A DNA stretch of 64,000 bases, taken from NCBI GenBank assembly GCA_009785605.1, contig WQVY01000005.1, forward strand, positions 1 to 64,000, in the 5' to 3' direction. This DNA is from Defluviitaleaceae bacterium (GTDB taxonomy: Bacteria; Bacillota; Clostridia; Lachnospirales; WQUN01). The notes beneath the pieces were generated by a model that saw nothing but the letters and a program-made list of their open reading frames with translations, searched no databases and was not told where the DNA came from. The position numbers and the translations under genes were made by a program. Below are positions 45,603 through 55,366 of the stretch, piece after piece (positions within the stretch are counted from its first letter, which is position 1; each line of letters begins with the position of its first letter).

Positions 45603-46568
45603 ATGACAGAGGATTTTAAGCATATACCGGTACTACCCCTGGAGGCGGTTAGCGCACTTGCTATCCGTCCAGGGGGCATATATGTAGACGGTACACTTGG
45701 TGGTGGAGGCCATAGCGCACTAATACTTAGCGCACTTGGTAAAAATGGGCGGCTAATAGGTATAGACCGCGATACAAACGCGATAGCTGCCGCAAACAAG
45801 CGGTTGAATATTTCGCAGTTATATGAGCGCAATGTTACTTTTGAAACTGTACATGGCAATTTTCATGATTTACCGCAAATACTGCATGATAAAAACATAG
45901 TTAAAGTTGACGGCGTATTATTGGACTTAGGTGTCTCGTCACACCAGTTGGATACCCCAGAAAGAGGGTTTTCTTACCGCCTACCCGGCCGGTTGGACAT
46001 GCGTATGAACCAAGACGCGACTCTTACCGCTTTTGACATTGTAAATACTTACCCAGAAGAACAGTTGGCTAACATATTATATACTTTTGGCGAGGAGCGT
46101 TTCTCTCGGCGGGTTGCTAAAGCCATTGTAGCCGCAAGATTACAATCCCCAATTGAGACAACCCTTGAGCTATCGTCTATAATCGAAAAAGCAATGCCAC
46201 ACCGCAGCAAAAAAGCAAACGCCCCACACCCGGCAATGCGCTCGTTTATGGCCTTAAGGATTGCGGTCAACGATGAACTTCACCCTCTGGACACAGCCCT
46301 TACCAATATCGTAAACTGTCTCAACCCAGGTGGGCGTATATGCGTGATTTCCTTCCATTCTTTGGAGGACCGCATAGTCAAGACCTGCTTCAACCGGCTG
46401 GCGTCACCATGCACCTGCCCCAGGGATATACCATATTGTGTTTGCGGCAAGCCACCTCTAGTACAAGTTATTACAAGAAAGCCCATCTTACCATCACCAG
46501 AAGAACTAGCCCAAAACAGCCGTGCAAGCAGCGCCAAGTTACGTGTAGGGGAGAAAATAATAATATGA
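45603..46568 (+). CDS. rsmH: 16S rRNA m4C1402 methyltransferase RsmH
   Basis: A 321-residue SAM-dependent methyltransferase (MraW). GGIYVDGTLGGGGHS is the SAM motif, followed by VLLDLGVSSHQLD and a C-terminal CICVISFHSLEDR-like block (seen as ICVISFHSLEDRIVK). It starts immediately after the PBP stop codon and overlaps the next gene by 4 bp. It opens the classical dcw order. Confidence 0.97.
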   Translation: MTEDFKHIPVLPLEAVSALAIRPGGIYVDGTLGGGGHSALILSALGKNGRLIGIDRDTNAIAAANKRLNISQLYERNVTFETVHGNFHDLPQILHDKNIVKVDGVLLDLGVSSHQLDTPERGFSYRLPGRLDMRMNQDATLTAFDIVNTYPEEQLANILYTFGEERFSRRVAKAIVAARLQSPIETTLELSSIIEKAMPHRSKKANAPHPAMRSFMALRIAVNDELHPLDTALTNIVNCLNPGGRICVISFHSLEDRIVKTCFNRLASPCTCPRDIPYCVCGKPPLVQVITRKPILPSPEELAQNSRASSAKLRVGEKIII

Positions 46569-47143
46569 AAGCGCAATCACCACCCCCGTCATCTGCAAGA
46601 AGAAGCAGGAAGCCCCAAGCCCAACCCAGCCAGCGTAAGCGTCCACCCACAGTAAGCGGGCGCAAGCAAGCAAGTGTGCGCCGGGCTAAGCGTATACAAT
46701 CTGCAAACCCTGATGCGACAATCCGCAAACGCGGCAATGTATATTTTTTGTTCCACAAAGAGCGCAGACGCATATCATGGCGGCTGGCGTTTACTATAGT
46801 ATTGGTTTTTGTCTTGGGGATAGGCGTGGCTGTTAGTTTTGCAACAATTAACAATGCAAACCGGCAGATTACAGCGTCCCGCAATGCACTAATCGCACAG
46901 CAAGCAACTAATTTGAATTTGAGGGCTGGCACAGCCGAACGATATACTCATGAAGAAATAATGCACCGGGCACGTGAGTTGGGCTTTGGTGTGCCTGACC
47001 CATCCCAAATAATATATTTTTATGCGCCGGCATATAGCCAAGTATATTTTAGGTACAACCCCGCGACTGACTCCGAAAATCATTTTTGGCAGGGTGTAAT
47101 AGCCTTTTTAAGGGACATAATTAGTCGAGTATCCGGGCAATAA
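46565..47143 (+). CDS. ftsL: FtsL-like septum formation protein
   Basis: A 192-residue single-pass protein. A very basic, Pro/Arg-rich cytoplasmic part (residues 1-75) is followed by a membrane helix (about 76-96). A short coiled coil and the C-terminal YTHEEIMHRARELGFGVPDP, typical of FtsL/DivIC, complete it. Start ATG overlaps the rsmH stop (ATGA). Position between rsmH and a class B PBP is the standard one for ftsL. Confidence 0.85.
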   Translation: MKAQSPPPSSARRSRKPQAQPSQRKRPPTVSGRKQASVRRAKRIQSANPDATIRKRGNVYFLFHKERRRISWRLAFTIVLVFVLGIGVAVSFATINNANRQITASRNALIAQQATNLNLRAGTAERYTHEEIMHRARELGFGVPDPSQIIYFYAPAYSQVYFRYNPATDSENHFWQGVIAFLRDIISRVSGQ

Positions 47144-47199
47144 TTCGCAATACACAATAAATCACAATACAAAAGAACTCACAGGTTAGGAGCATTAGC

Positions 47200-49545
47200 A
47201 TGAGCAGACAAGAAACCAACCCTAAAGCGCCCTTGCATGAGCGCCGCCGCAACAGGCGTGCTGTGCTAATGGGTCTTTTTTTTACGTTATGTCTTATGGG
47301 TGTTTTGGTTCGCATATGGTATTGGCAGGAGATATATACTGCCCGGGATTTGGTCCAAGAAGCTACCGAAATGCAAACACGCACAATGGCTGTCACCACG
47401 TCCGTTAACGCCCAGCGTGGCCAAATAGCGGACCGCAATGCCGTACCCATAGCTCTAAGCCAGCCTGTGTACCATGTTTTTGTGGATGTAAGAAATGCCG
47501 TTGGCAGGCTCAACTCCAGTTGGGGCAGAGGCAGGATGCAAGAAACAATATCAACCCTACACGAAGTGTTTGATATACCAGTAGACGAACTAGAAGCCAT
47601 ATTTGCCTTTGACGAATATGGTAATCTTGTTAACGATAGGCATGAGTACTTTATTATGCGATATGTACCGGCGCATATAGCCCGCCCGTTACGGGATAAC
47701 CGCCGCCTACCCGATGTTCATGCCAGAGGCGAGACCCTCCGCTGGCATACAGACCCTTTCTTTGCCCCACATGTCATTGGCTTTAGGTGGGGGGATTCTT
47801 TTCATGGGTTGGAGCTTGCATACAACGCACAGCTTACCGGCACACCCGGGCGCATGTTCCGCGATACAGACAATCACGGCAACCTTATAGTCGAGTCATA
47901 CGATGTAAGACATGGCTATACACTTATTACAACTTTGGACTCAGATATCCAGCGCTTGGCTCAGTATTTTGTTGACCGTACTTACCGTGATATACCTAGC
48001 CGCCAAGTAGGCTTAGTAGCAATGAACCCACATACCGGCGAAGTACTTGCAATGGCTCAGGCTCCTACTTTTTCTATTGCAGAGCCTGGTGACCCTGCAC
48101 ATTTTTCTGACCCGATTATGCGCGCCGGGTGGAACGATATCAGCGAAGAAGAACAACTCAACCGTAGGCTAAGGACATGGACAAACTTCCATATTAATCA
48201 TTCTTTCGAACCGGGCTCGATTTTTAAACCTTTCGTGATTGCGGCAGCTTTAGAAGAAGGTGTAATTAGCGAGCATGATACTTTCTTCTGTGGTGGGTAT
48301 ATTAATGTTGCAGACAGGACAATATGGTGCTGGAACAATCGCGGCCATGGTGTTTTGTGCCTATCTTCTGCACTGTATCGTTCTTGTAACGTGGCAATGG
48401 TTCATATAAACCAGCGTCTTGGCCGTTATGAGTTTTACCGTTATAGGGGCTATTTCGGGTTTGGCGAACGTACAGGAATAGATTTACCTGGCGAGTTTGA
48501 CTTGTCATCGCCTTTGGTTATGTACCCGCTTCACCAGCTAGGGCCTGTGCAAATGGGCACAAACTCCATTGGGCAAGGCTTTAACAGCACAACCATCCAA
48601 TCTATTACGGCCTTTGCTTCACTAATCAATGGCGGCAACCTTATGCAACCATATATCGTAAGCCAGATTGTAGATGCCAATGGCAGCTTCGTGCATCAGA
48701 CTTCGCCCACAGTAGTGAGGCGTACTATCTCGGAAGAAACAGCAGACTTTTTGCGCCGCGACATGCAAAATGTGGTTTCTGCTGTAGGCGGCACTGGTGC
48801 CGCAACCGCAATCCCAGGCCATGCAATAGGTGGCAAAACCGGTAGTGCACAACAAGGGCGCGGCGGTGCAAACGAAGGCCTAACCCTTTCATATATCGCC
48901 TATACCCCTGTAGAAAACCCAGAAATAATTGTTATGATGACAATATGCCATGTAGAAGACCATACCCATAGCGCCGGCCGTACTGTTGCCCCAATTGTGA
49001 GGGAATTTTTCCTAGAAGTTATACAAATGCGCAGTATGCGCCCATCCTATGGCTACGAAAACGGTACCCCAATACTGCCAGGCAACGAGCAAATGCCTGA
49101 CTTTGCCGGCAACCGCGTTACAGATGTGGTACGCAACTTAAACAATCTAGGCTTGGGCTTCGAGATTATTGGAAACGGTACAGTAGTTTCGCGCCAAATC
49201 CCGTCAGCAGGCACAAGAATGCCGCGAGATGTTCCGGTCTTCTTATATTTGGACCCAGATAGTTACACACCTGACAATATGGTAGTAGTGCCCGATGTCG
49301 TAGGTCTTTCTACGGACCGGGCAAGCACCCTGCTTGGGCAAACCTTCCTAACCGCAGTGCTTGCAACATCTGGCCAAAGCGGCCACGACGGAAGCGATTT
49401 TACCCCCGGCACTGCAGATGCAGTAGAAAGGGCAACCACCGGTACCGGTAGCGACACACCTGTGTTTAACATCCTTCGCCAGTACCCAGCGGCGGGTACG
49501 GTTGTTGAGCGTGGTTTTCAAGTAAGATTGATAGCCGATAGATAA
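47200..49545 (+). CDS. Class B penicillin-binding protein with PASTA domains (division PBP2)
   Basis: A 781-residue transpeptidase. Membrane helix at about residues 20-42, then the dimerisation domain (RGQIADRNAVPIALS). The catalytic motifs are SIFK in EPGSIFKPF, SCN in YRSCNVAM, and KTGS in GGKTGSAQQG. Two C-terminal PASTA domains are visible; the second has an inserted Gly/Ser/Thr-rich loop. With two PASTA domains it is closer to Bacillus PBP2B, the division enzyme, than to SpoVD. AGGAG precedes the ATG. Confidence 0.93.
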   Translation: MSRQETNPKAPLHERRRNRRAVLMGLFFTLCLMGVLVRIWYWQEIYTARDLVQEATEMQTRTMAVTTSVNAQRGQIADRNAVPIALSQPVYHVFVDVRNAVGRLNSSWGRGRMQETISTLHEVFDIPVDELEAIFAFDEYGNLVNDRHEYFIMRYVPAHIARPLRDNRRLPDVHARGETLRWHTDPFFAPHVIGFRWGDSFHGLELAYNAQLTGTPGRMFRDTDNHGNLIVESYDVRHGYTLITTLDSDIQRLAQYFVDRTYRDIPSRQVGLVAMNPHTGEVLAMAQAPTFSIAEPGDPAHFSDPIMRAGWNDISEEEQLNRRLRTWTNFHINHSFEPGSIFKPFVIAAALEEGVISEHDTFFCGGYINVADRTIWCWNNRGHGVLCLSSALYRSCNVAMVHINQRLGRYEFYRYRGYFGFGERTGIDLPGEFDLSSPLVMYPLHQLGPVQMGTNSIGQGFNSTTIQSITAFASLINGGNLMQPYIVSQIVDANGSFVHQTSPTVVRRTISEETADFLRRDMQNVVSAVGGTGAATAIPGHAIGGKTGSAQQGRGGANEGLTLSYIAYTPVENPEIIVMMTICHVEDHTHSAGRTVAPIVREFFLEVIQMRSMRPSYGYENGTPILPGNEQMPDFAGNRVTDVVRNLNNLGLGFEIIGNGTVVSRQIPSAGTRMPRDVPVFLYLDPDSYTPDNMVVVPDVVGLSTDRASTLLGQTFLTAVLATSGQSGHDGSDFTPGTADAVERATTGTGSDTPVFNILRQYPAAGTVVERGFQVRLIADR

Positions 49546-49567
49546 ATATATGAAAGAGTGATGTAAA

Positions 49568-51595
49568 TTGCGAAGCTTGGAAGAACTGCAAAGGCTGGCA
49601 GAGCAAGGCCATGACGAGAGTCAATTTACGCTGGGTTATATGTATGCCAGCGGCAAAGGTGCCCCCAAAGATGTGCAAATGGCAAAGGCCTGGCTGGAAG
49701 AAGCAGCCCGGGCCAACAACCCCAGGGCACAATATTACCTGGGCGAGCTTTACAACGAAGCCGGAAAGAATGACCCAAAAGCTGCATATGCACATATGGC
49801 ATTTTGGTGGGGCAGGTCCGCCAACCATACGTATTGGGAAACTATAGAAGGCTACGACGGGCGGGCTATATCCATGCGGCGTTTGGCATGGTTGCATATG
49901 CATTCCGACTTCGACGCTGCAGACCCAGAAGATGCCCTGAGGTTACTAGAAAAACTTACAACTAAGTTTAGTTCTCCCAGGTCTGCCATTGAGCTTGGGA
50001 TTGTGTATTCTGCCGGGTCTTTTAGGCTACTTTCTAACCGCCTGGGTGGTACCCCTATCCAACAAGATACAGTAAAGGGTATGCGCTTAATAGAGCGGGG
50101 TGTCCTAATAATAGAAAACGGCAGTAACGACATAGATTATAGTTTATACAGCGCCATTGGAGATACATATCTAATGCGTGACGGTACAAAGCCAATGACA
50201 GCCGAAGCCTTGCATAAAGGCATTATTTATAAAAGAAAAGCCCTGTCCAGGGCTGTTAATGTTAACGAAAACGCAGCATACGAACTCCAAAACCAGATAA
50301 CTGAGTTAGAAAACAGGCCAGAGGCTATAAGGCCGGCAGTTGCGCCCCCTACCCTGCCCCCGGTAGGTACACCCACACAAACAGGTGCTTTAAGCAGTGA
50401 AATGGTAGCAAAGTTTGCAAAGTTTGGCGAATATTTCGACGGACTGGACACAGAAGACAAACGGGATTTTATTAAAAACTTGGACCAGAAATTACAAGAA
50501 AACCCCAATCCCGAGTACAACATGTTCCTACTCCAATGCATAGAAAAATATAACGCAGCAACCCAAGGCGCTACGCTTCATGGACACGAAGCTGTACAAT
50601 CGCCTTTTGGCAACGAAACCACCAGTCATAGCCATGTGCAAAGTCATGACTCCGCTCATCAAGGTACCCAGGCGCTGCATACTGCCCCCGATTTTAACAA
50701 TCAAGGGGAGTACAACCCTGGCCCAGACGCTAGCGCATATGACCAGCCAGAATATTCCCAGCCTGTATATGATGACTATGATGCCTCTGACGAGCCTCAC
50801 CCACTTGGTAAATATACAGACCGTATCCATAGCTTTGGCATAAGCTCGCCGTTTGTGGTTGGGACGGTACTCTTTACCATTGGCGGGTTGTTATTGCCTA
50901 TTATCCTTGGTATTTATATCAACCATGACTGGGGCTTTTTAGGCTTTGGTGCGATACTGTTTACTGCACCGCCCATTATTGCGCTGTGGATGATTTTTGT
51001 AGCTTCCAAGGTGCCAAAACCATCAGAAAAGACACTAACCGGGCTTATGCTTTTTAGGCTTACTTTCTTTTTGCATTTGGGTGTAATTGCGGCTATTGCG
51101 GCCGGGCTTGCGCTTATGTTTGGGATGGATGGACAAGCACTTTTTGGGCTTAGTATTTTTGACTCGCCAATGCATTTGGTGCTTATCTTGGTTGGGTTGG
51201 CTGTTGTTGTACTGTATGTAACATTTTACTATGGGTCCCTGTTCTCGATACTTAAGGGGATTAGGGATAATATTTATTCTAATATGTTTGACCCACTTAC
51301 GGGGCTTGGGGCGTTTAGTGGTATACACAATATTGTTAGCATACTGGTTATAATTGGCTCAATTGCGGTTATGGTCGTAAGCCTTACACAACTTGATTTT
51401 ATAACCATCCCCAATATTGTTAACGAGTGGCTGGAAAATGAAAACCTAGCGCTTTCTCTTATTGCCATAACGCTTATAATTTCCCGGATTGGCGGGTTGG
51501 TTAGCATTAGTGTGTTAAAGCAGTTTAACGCCGGGCTAGAGCATGAACTGGAAGAAGTGGCAGAAGGATACGGCGAAATGGAACTAGAGGCATAG
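49568..51595 (+). CDS. Sel1-repeat membrane protein inserted in the dcw cluster
   Basis: A 675-residue protein. Residues 1-90 hold Sel1-like repeats (AEQGHDESQFTLGYMYASGK, then AARANNPRAQYYLGELYNEA). Helical and disordered sections follow, including an acidic Tyr/Pro/His-rich stretch (about 330-420), and six or seven membrane helices fill 430-650. The start is a TTG at 49568 with only a weak ribosome binding site. I know of no such gene in other dcw clusters. Sel1 repeats usually mediate protein contacts, so it may be a division or envelope scaffold (inference). Confidence 0.75.
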   Translation: MRSLEELQRLAEQGHDESQFTLGYMYASGKGAPKDVQMAKAWLEEAARANNPRAQYYLGELYNEAGKNDPKAAYAHMAFWWGRSANHTYWETIEGYDGRAISMRRLAWLHMHSDFDAADPEDALRLLEKLTTKFSSPRSAIELGIVYSAGSFRLLSNRLGGTPIQQDTVKGMRLIERGVLIIENGSNDIDYSLYSAIGDTYLMRDGTKPMTAEALHKGIIYKRKALSRAVNVNENAAYELQNQITELENRPEAIRPAVAPPTLPPVGTPTQTGALSSEMVAKFAKFGEYFDGLDTEDKRDFIKNLDQKLQENPNPEYNMFLLQCIEKYNAATQGATLHGHEAVQSPFGNETTSHSHVQSHDSAHQGTQALHTAPDFNNQGEYNPGPDASAYDQPEYSQPVYDDYDASDEPHPLGKYTDRIHSFGISSPFVVGTVLFTIGGLLLPIILGIYINHDWGFLGFGAILFTAPPIIALWMIFVASKVPKPSEKTLTGLMLFRLTFFLHLGVIAAIAAGLALMFGMDGQALFGLSIFDSPMHLVLILVGLAVVVLYVTFYYGSLFSILKGIRDNIYSNMFDPLTGLGAFSGIHNIVSILVIIGSIAVMVVSLTQLDFITIPNIVNEWLENENLALSLIAITLIISRIGGLVSISVLKQFNAGLEHELEEVAEGYGEMELEA

Positions 51596-51649
51596 AGCTA
51601 ACCGGCAACTCATAGGCTATATGGAACCTTAATAAGGGGCTGTGAGTCT

Positions 51650-53608
51650 ATGAAGCCATCTTTAGGCATACGTAAGAAAGCACTTTATACTATGTTTGCG
51701 TTGCAGGCTGTTATTTTTGTACTTATAGGGCGGGTCTTTTTTATTCAAGCTTTTAGGGGCGAGGAGTTACAGGCATTAGCCTTCGAGCAGCAGACACGAG
51801 ACAGGCTAATAACCCCCAACCGCGGCAGCATCTATGACCGTAATATGGTTGGCCTTGCCGTGACCGAGACAGTTGCATCTATAAGTGTGATTTATGCCCA
51901 AGCCCGAGGAGATTTGCCAGGCGTAGCACGGGCACTAGCACGCGAGCTGGAGTTAGACGAAGCAGAGCTTCTAAAAAAAATATCAAGGCGGGTGGCCCTT
52001 GTAAGGGTGGCCCAAAAAGTTGATGTAGAAGTTGCCGAGCGCATAAGAAGGATGAACCTCCCCGGCGTGGTAATAGACGAGGATATACGGCGGATATATC
52101 CTTTTGGCTTCCTTGCGTCCCATGTTATTGGGTTTGTGGGGCGGGACAACCAGGGGATTATCGGGTTAGAGGCCAAGTATGACCAATACCTTGGTGGCCA
52201 TCCAGGGCGCATTTTAACAGAGACAGACGTAGCCGGGCGCGACTTACCCCACGGTAGGCAATACCGCATCCCACCAACAGACGGCTACGACTTGGTGCTA
52301 ACCATAGACGCAGTGCTGCAAGCCTATGCGGAGCAAACCATCGAGATGCTCGTAAGGGAAAAAAACGCACTACGCGGAGTTATAATTCTTATGAATCCCC
52401 AAAACGGGCAAATTTACGCCCTTGCTAACAAGCCTGGGTTTGACTTGAACGAGCCATTTACCATACAATCACCGGAATTACAGGGAATGTGGGATACCCT
52501 TAACCAAGAACAGCAAATGAACGCCCTTAACCAGATGTGGCGCAATTTTGCCATAAACGATACCTACGAACCCGGCTCAACATTTAAAATCGTGACATCG
52601 GCGGCCTCTCTAGCAGAGGGCATGACTACCCTGGACACGATTTTTTCATGCGGCGGAAGCATGACAGTCGGGGGAAGGCAAATCAAGTGTTGGCGTAGCC
52701 CCAGGAGTCATGGAGCGCAAACTTTCCTTCAAGGTGTACAAAATTCTTGCAACCCTGTGTTTATGTCTTTGGGCGAGAAGCTGGGGGCAGAGCTTTTTCA
52801 TGACTACTTGATGCGCTTTGGCCTACACGAGAAAACTGGTGTTGATTTGCCAGGCGAGGCCGTGGGTATCATGTATGCAGCAGACAAGATAGGCCCTGTG
52901 GAGCTGGCAACCATGGCCTTTGGGCAAAGTTTAACTATCACACCACTGCAACTGGTGCGCACAGCGGCAGCGGTTATAAATGGCGGGTACTTGGTTACGC
53001 CTCATGTAGGGATGCGGTTACTAGATTCGGACGGCACAATTGTACACGAGTTTGCCCACGAACAAGGCCAGCAAGTTATCCCTACAGACGTAAGCGAAAT
53101 GATGCGTTTTATATTAGAAACAGTGGTAAGCGCCGGCACAGGCCGCCGCACATACATACCCGGCTATCGCGTCGGGGGCAAGACAGCAACAAGCCAAAAA
53201 CTGCCACGGGGTAGCGGCAAGTATATCTCGTCTATCATGGCCTTTGCACCAGCCGATAACCCTACAGTTGTAGCACTGGTACTGGTAGATGAACCAAAAG
53301 GCGCATACTACGGCGGGCAAGTAACCGGGCCGGTAATGCAGGTGCTTTTAGAAAATGTACTGCCGTATCTTGGGGTCAGGCCCGTGTTTTCGGAAGAAGA
53401 ACTGGCCACGCCCGGTACGGCACCCGTAGTTTTGCCAGATATTAGAGGGTTAGAAAAAGCCGAAGCAACCAAGGTATTGGCAGAGGCCAGTTTAGGTTTC
53501 GACGTGTCAGGAAATGGTAATACTGTGATAGGACAGTTCCCTATTCCGGGGGAGCTAGTTAACCAGGGCGAACGGATTTTACTTTGGATGGGGATGGATA
53601 CACAATGA
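51650..53608 (+). CDS. spoVD: Class B penicillin-binding protein, SpoVD-like
   Basis: A 652-residue transpeptidase. Membrane helix at about residues 10-30, catalytic STFK in EPGSTFKIV, SCN in QNSCNPVF, and KTAT in GGKTATSQK. The single C-terminal PASTA domain starts near VVLPDIRGL. Length and a single PASTA domain fit SpoVD, which makes the spore cortex with SpoVE. The gene overlaps murE by 4 bp, as spoVD precedes murE in Bacillus. A general division role is not excluded. Confidence 0.88.
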   Translation: MKPSLGIRKKALYTMFALQAVIFVLIGRVFFIQAFRGEELQALAFEQQTRDRLITPNRGSIYDRNMVGLAVTETVASISVIYAQARGDLPGVARALARELELDEAELLKKISRRVALVRVAQKVDVEVAERIRRMNLPGVVIDEDIRRIYPFGFLASHVIGFVGRDNQGIIGLEAKYDQYLGGHPGRILTETDVAGRDLPHGRQYRIPPTDGYDLVLTIDAVLQAYAEQTIEMLVREKNALRGVIILMNPQNGQIYALANKPGFDLNEPFTIQSPELQGMWDTLNQEQQMNALNQMWRNFAINDTYEPGSTFKIVTSAASLAEGMTTLDTIFSCGGSMTVGGRQIKCWRSPRSHGAQTFLQGVQNSCNPVFMSLGEKLGAELFHDYLMRFGLHEKTGVDLPGEAVGIMYAADKIGPVELATMAFGQSLTITPLQLVRTAAAVINGGYLVTPHVGMRLLDSDGTIVHEFAHEQGQQVIPTDVSEMMRFILETVVSAGTGRRTYIPGYRVGGKTATSQKLPRGSGKYISSIMAFAPADNPTVVALVLVDEPKGAYYGGQVTGPVMQVLLENVLPYLGVRPVFSEEELATPGTAPVVLPDIRGLEKAEATKVLAEASLGFDVSGNGNTVIGQFPIPGELVNQGERILLWMGMDTQ

Positions 53609-55347
53609 CACTAGAATGTTTGCTGCGGGATGTGACATACACAGTTTTGCAAGAAGGCAATGGGGTTTCGCAGGAGATATCGTCTATAACTTTTGATTCA
53701 CGCAGGGTCAAAAAAGGCGATTTGTTTATTTGTTTATTAGGGCCCAGCATTGATAGGCATATTTATATAGACGATGTAGCACTGTCTGGCGCAAGTGCAG
53801 TTTTGGTAGAAAAATTCGATGAGACAACAGTAGCAGCAACTCATCACAACCATGATATAGAGCCAGCAGAGTATAGCCCATGGGTAGCAAAGGTGGGGCG
53901 CATCCACCCACGCCCACCAGGCTACACCGGCGCGGCACAACAACGTGAGAGTTACCCGCCTGGCCTTACGGTTATACAGGTAGAAAACACTCGTCAAGCC
54001 ATGTCACTTATAGCCGCCAATGCATATAACCGCCCAGCCGAAAAACTTAGCCTTATAGGCGTAACAGGCACGAACGGTAAAACCACAACCACACATTTCA
54101 TAGAAGAAATACTGCGCGAGTGCGGCCACACAACCGGCATAATTGGCACAAACGGCATAAGAATAGGTACCACACCTGTGGATATCCCATTCGCAACCGC
54201 TACCACACCAGACCCTTTGGAGCTGCAAGAAATATTTGCGCACATGGTAGAGCGCGGCGTTGAATATGTAGTTATGGAAGTAAGCTCCCACGCTCTTGCT
54301 TTGTATAAAGTTGAGGGACTAATTTTTGATGTGGGCGTGTTTACCAACCTCACGCAAGACCATTTGGACTTGCATGGTACGATGGATAACTACCGGCTGG
54401 CTAAAGCACAGCTTTTTACACAAAGCCGTTTTGCTGTGGTTAACAGCGATGATGAATCTACGCCAGTTATGCTACAACATCAAACAAGCAGCCAATATTT
54501 GACCTATGGCCTAGAAAACGAAGCAGGGCTAATGGCCCTACATATCAATCACCTTGCTAATGGGTTGGCATTTGACTTAAGCGGAAGTACTGTTACTGAT
54601 ACCAGTAGCACAAGTCACAATGCAAAGCTTAGGCGCGGTGCGCCAATAATCACTGCGAGATACCGGTTAAGGAAGATGCTGGGCCGCCCACAATCTACGC
54701 CACCTACTCAAGCTTCACATACAAAGTCAGCCACGCCACCCCCATACCGCGTTACTTTGCAAATGAAAGCCCGCTTCAACGTATACAACGCACTGGCGGC
54801 AATAGGCACATGCCGGCAGCTAGGGCTTCCGCTGGACGAGATATGTACTGCCACCGCCAATATTAAAGGTGTCACGGGTCGTGTCCAAGATGTACCCAAC
54901 AACTTGGGCGCGCATGTGCTAGTGGACTATGCACATTCCCCAGATAGTATTGAGAAGACAATAAAAAACGTTAGGGAGTTCACAACCGGGCGGGTTATTA
55001 TACTTTTTGGCTGCGGAGGCGACAAAGACAAGGGCAAACGACCAATCATGGGACGCATAGCCGGTGAGCTTGCAGATTATTGCATTTTAACTTCGGACAA
55101 CCCGCGTTCAGAAGACCCTCATGAGATAATCGCCAATGTAGAAGAAGGTACAAAGCCTACCGGCACCCCATACCAAATCATAGAAAACCGCCGCGATGCT
55201 ATTTTTACAGGGGTTAAAATGTTAACCCCCGGTGATGCACTTATTATCGCCGGTAAAGGGCACGAAGATTATCAAATTATTGGCACAGAGACGATTCATT
55301 TCAGCGATTATGAAACCGCACTTGAAGCGCTAAAACCAGCACTTTAA
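53605..55347 (+). CDS. murE: UDP-MurNAc-L-Ala-D-Glu--meso-DAP ligase
   Basis: A 580-residue Mur ligase, about 95 longer than usual. The ATP loop is GVTGTNGKTTTTHF and the amino-acid selectivity motif is DNPRSEDP, the DNPR form that selects meso-diaminopimelate. The extra length comes from two low-complexity inserts, near residues 75-120 and 335-385, both rich in His/Pro/Thr. The ATG at 53605 overlaps the PBP stop. Confidence 0.95.
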   Translation: MTLECLLRDVTYTVLQEGNGVSQEISSITFDSRRVKKGDLFICLLGPSIDRHIYIDDVALSGASAVLVEKFDETTVAATHHNHDIEPAEYSPWVAKVGRIHPRPPGYTGAAQQRESYPPGLTVIQVENTRQAMSLIAANAYNRPAEKLSLIGVTGTNGKTTTTHFIEEILRECGHTTGIIGTNGIRIGTTPVDIPFATATTPDPLELQEIFAHMVERGVEYVVMEVSSHALALYKVEGLIFDVGVFTNLTQDHLDLHGTMDNYRLAKAQLFTQSRFAVVNSDDESTPVMLQHQTSSQYLTYGLENEAGLMALHINHLANGLAFDLSGSTVTDTSSTSHNAKLRRGAPIITARYRLRKMLGRPQSTPPTQASHTKSATPPPYRVTLQMKARFNVYNALAAIGTCRQLGLPLDEICTATANIKGVTGRVQDVPNNLGAHVLVDYAHSPDSIEKTIKNVREFTTGRVIILFGCGGDKDKGKRPIMGRIAGELADYCILTSDNPRSEDPHEIIANVEEGTKPTGTPYQIIENRRDAIFTGVKMLTPGDALIIAGKGHEDYQIIGTETIHFSDYETALEALKPAL

Positions 55348-55366
55348 CTTCAGAATGGAGATTATT

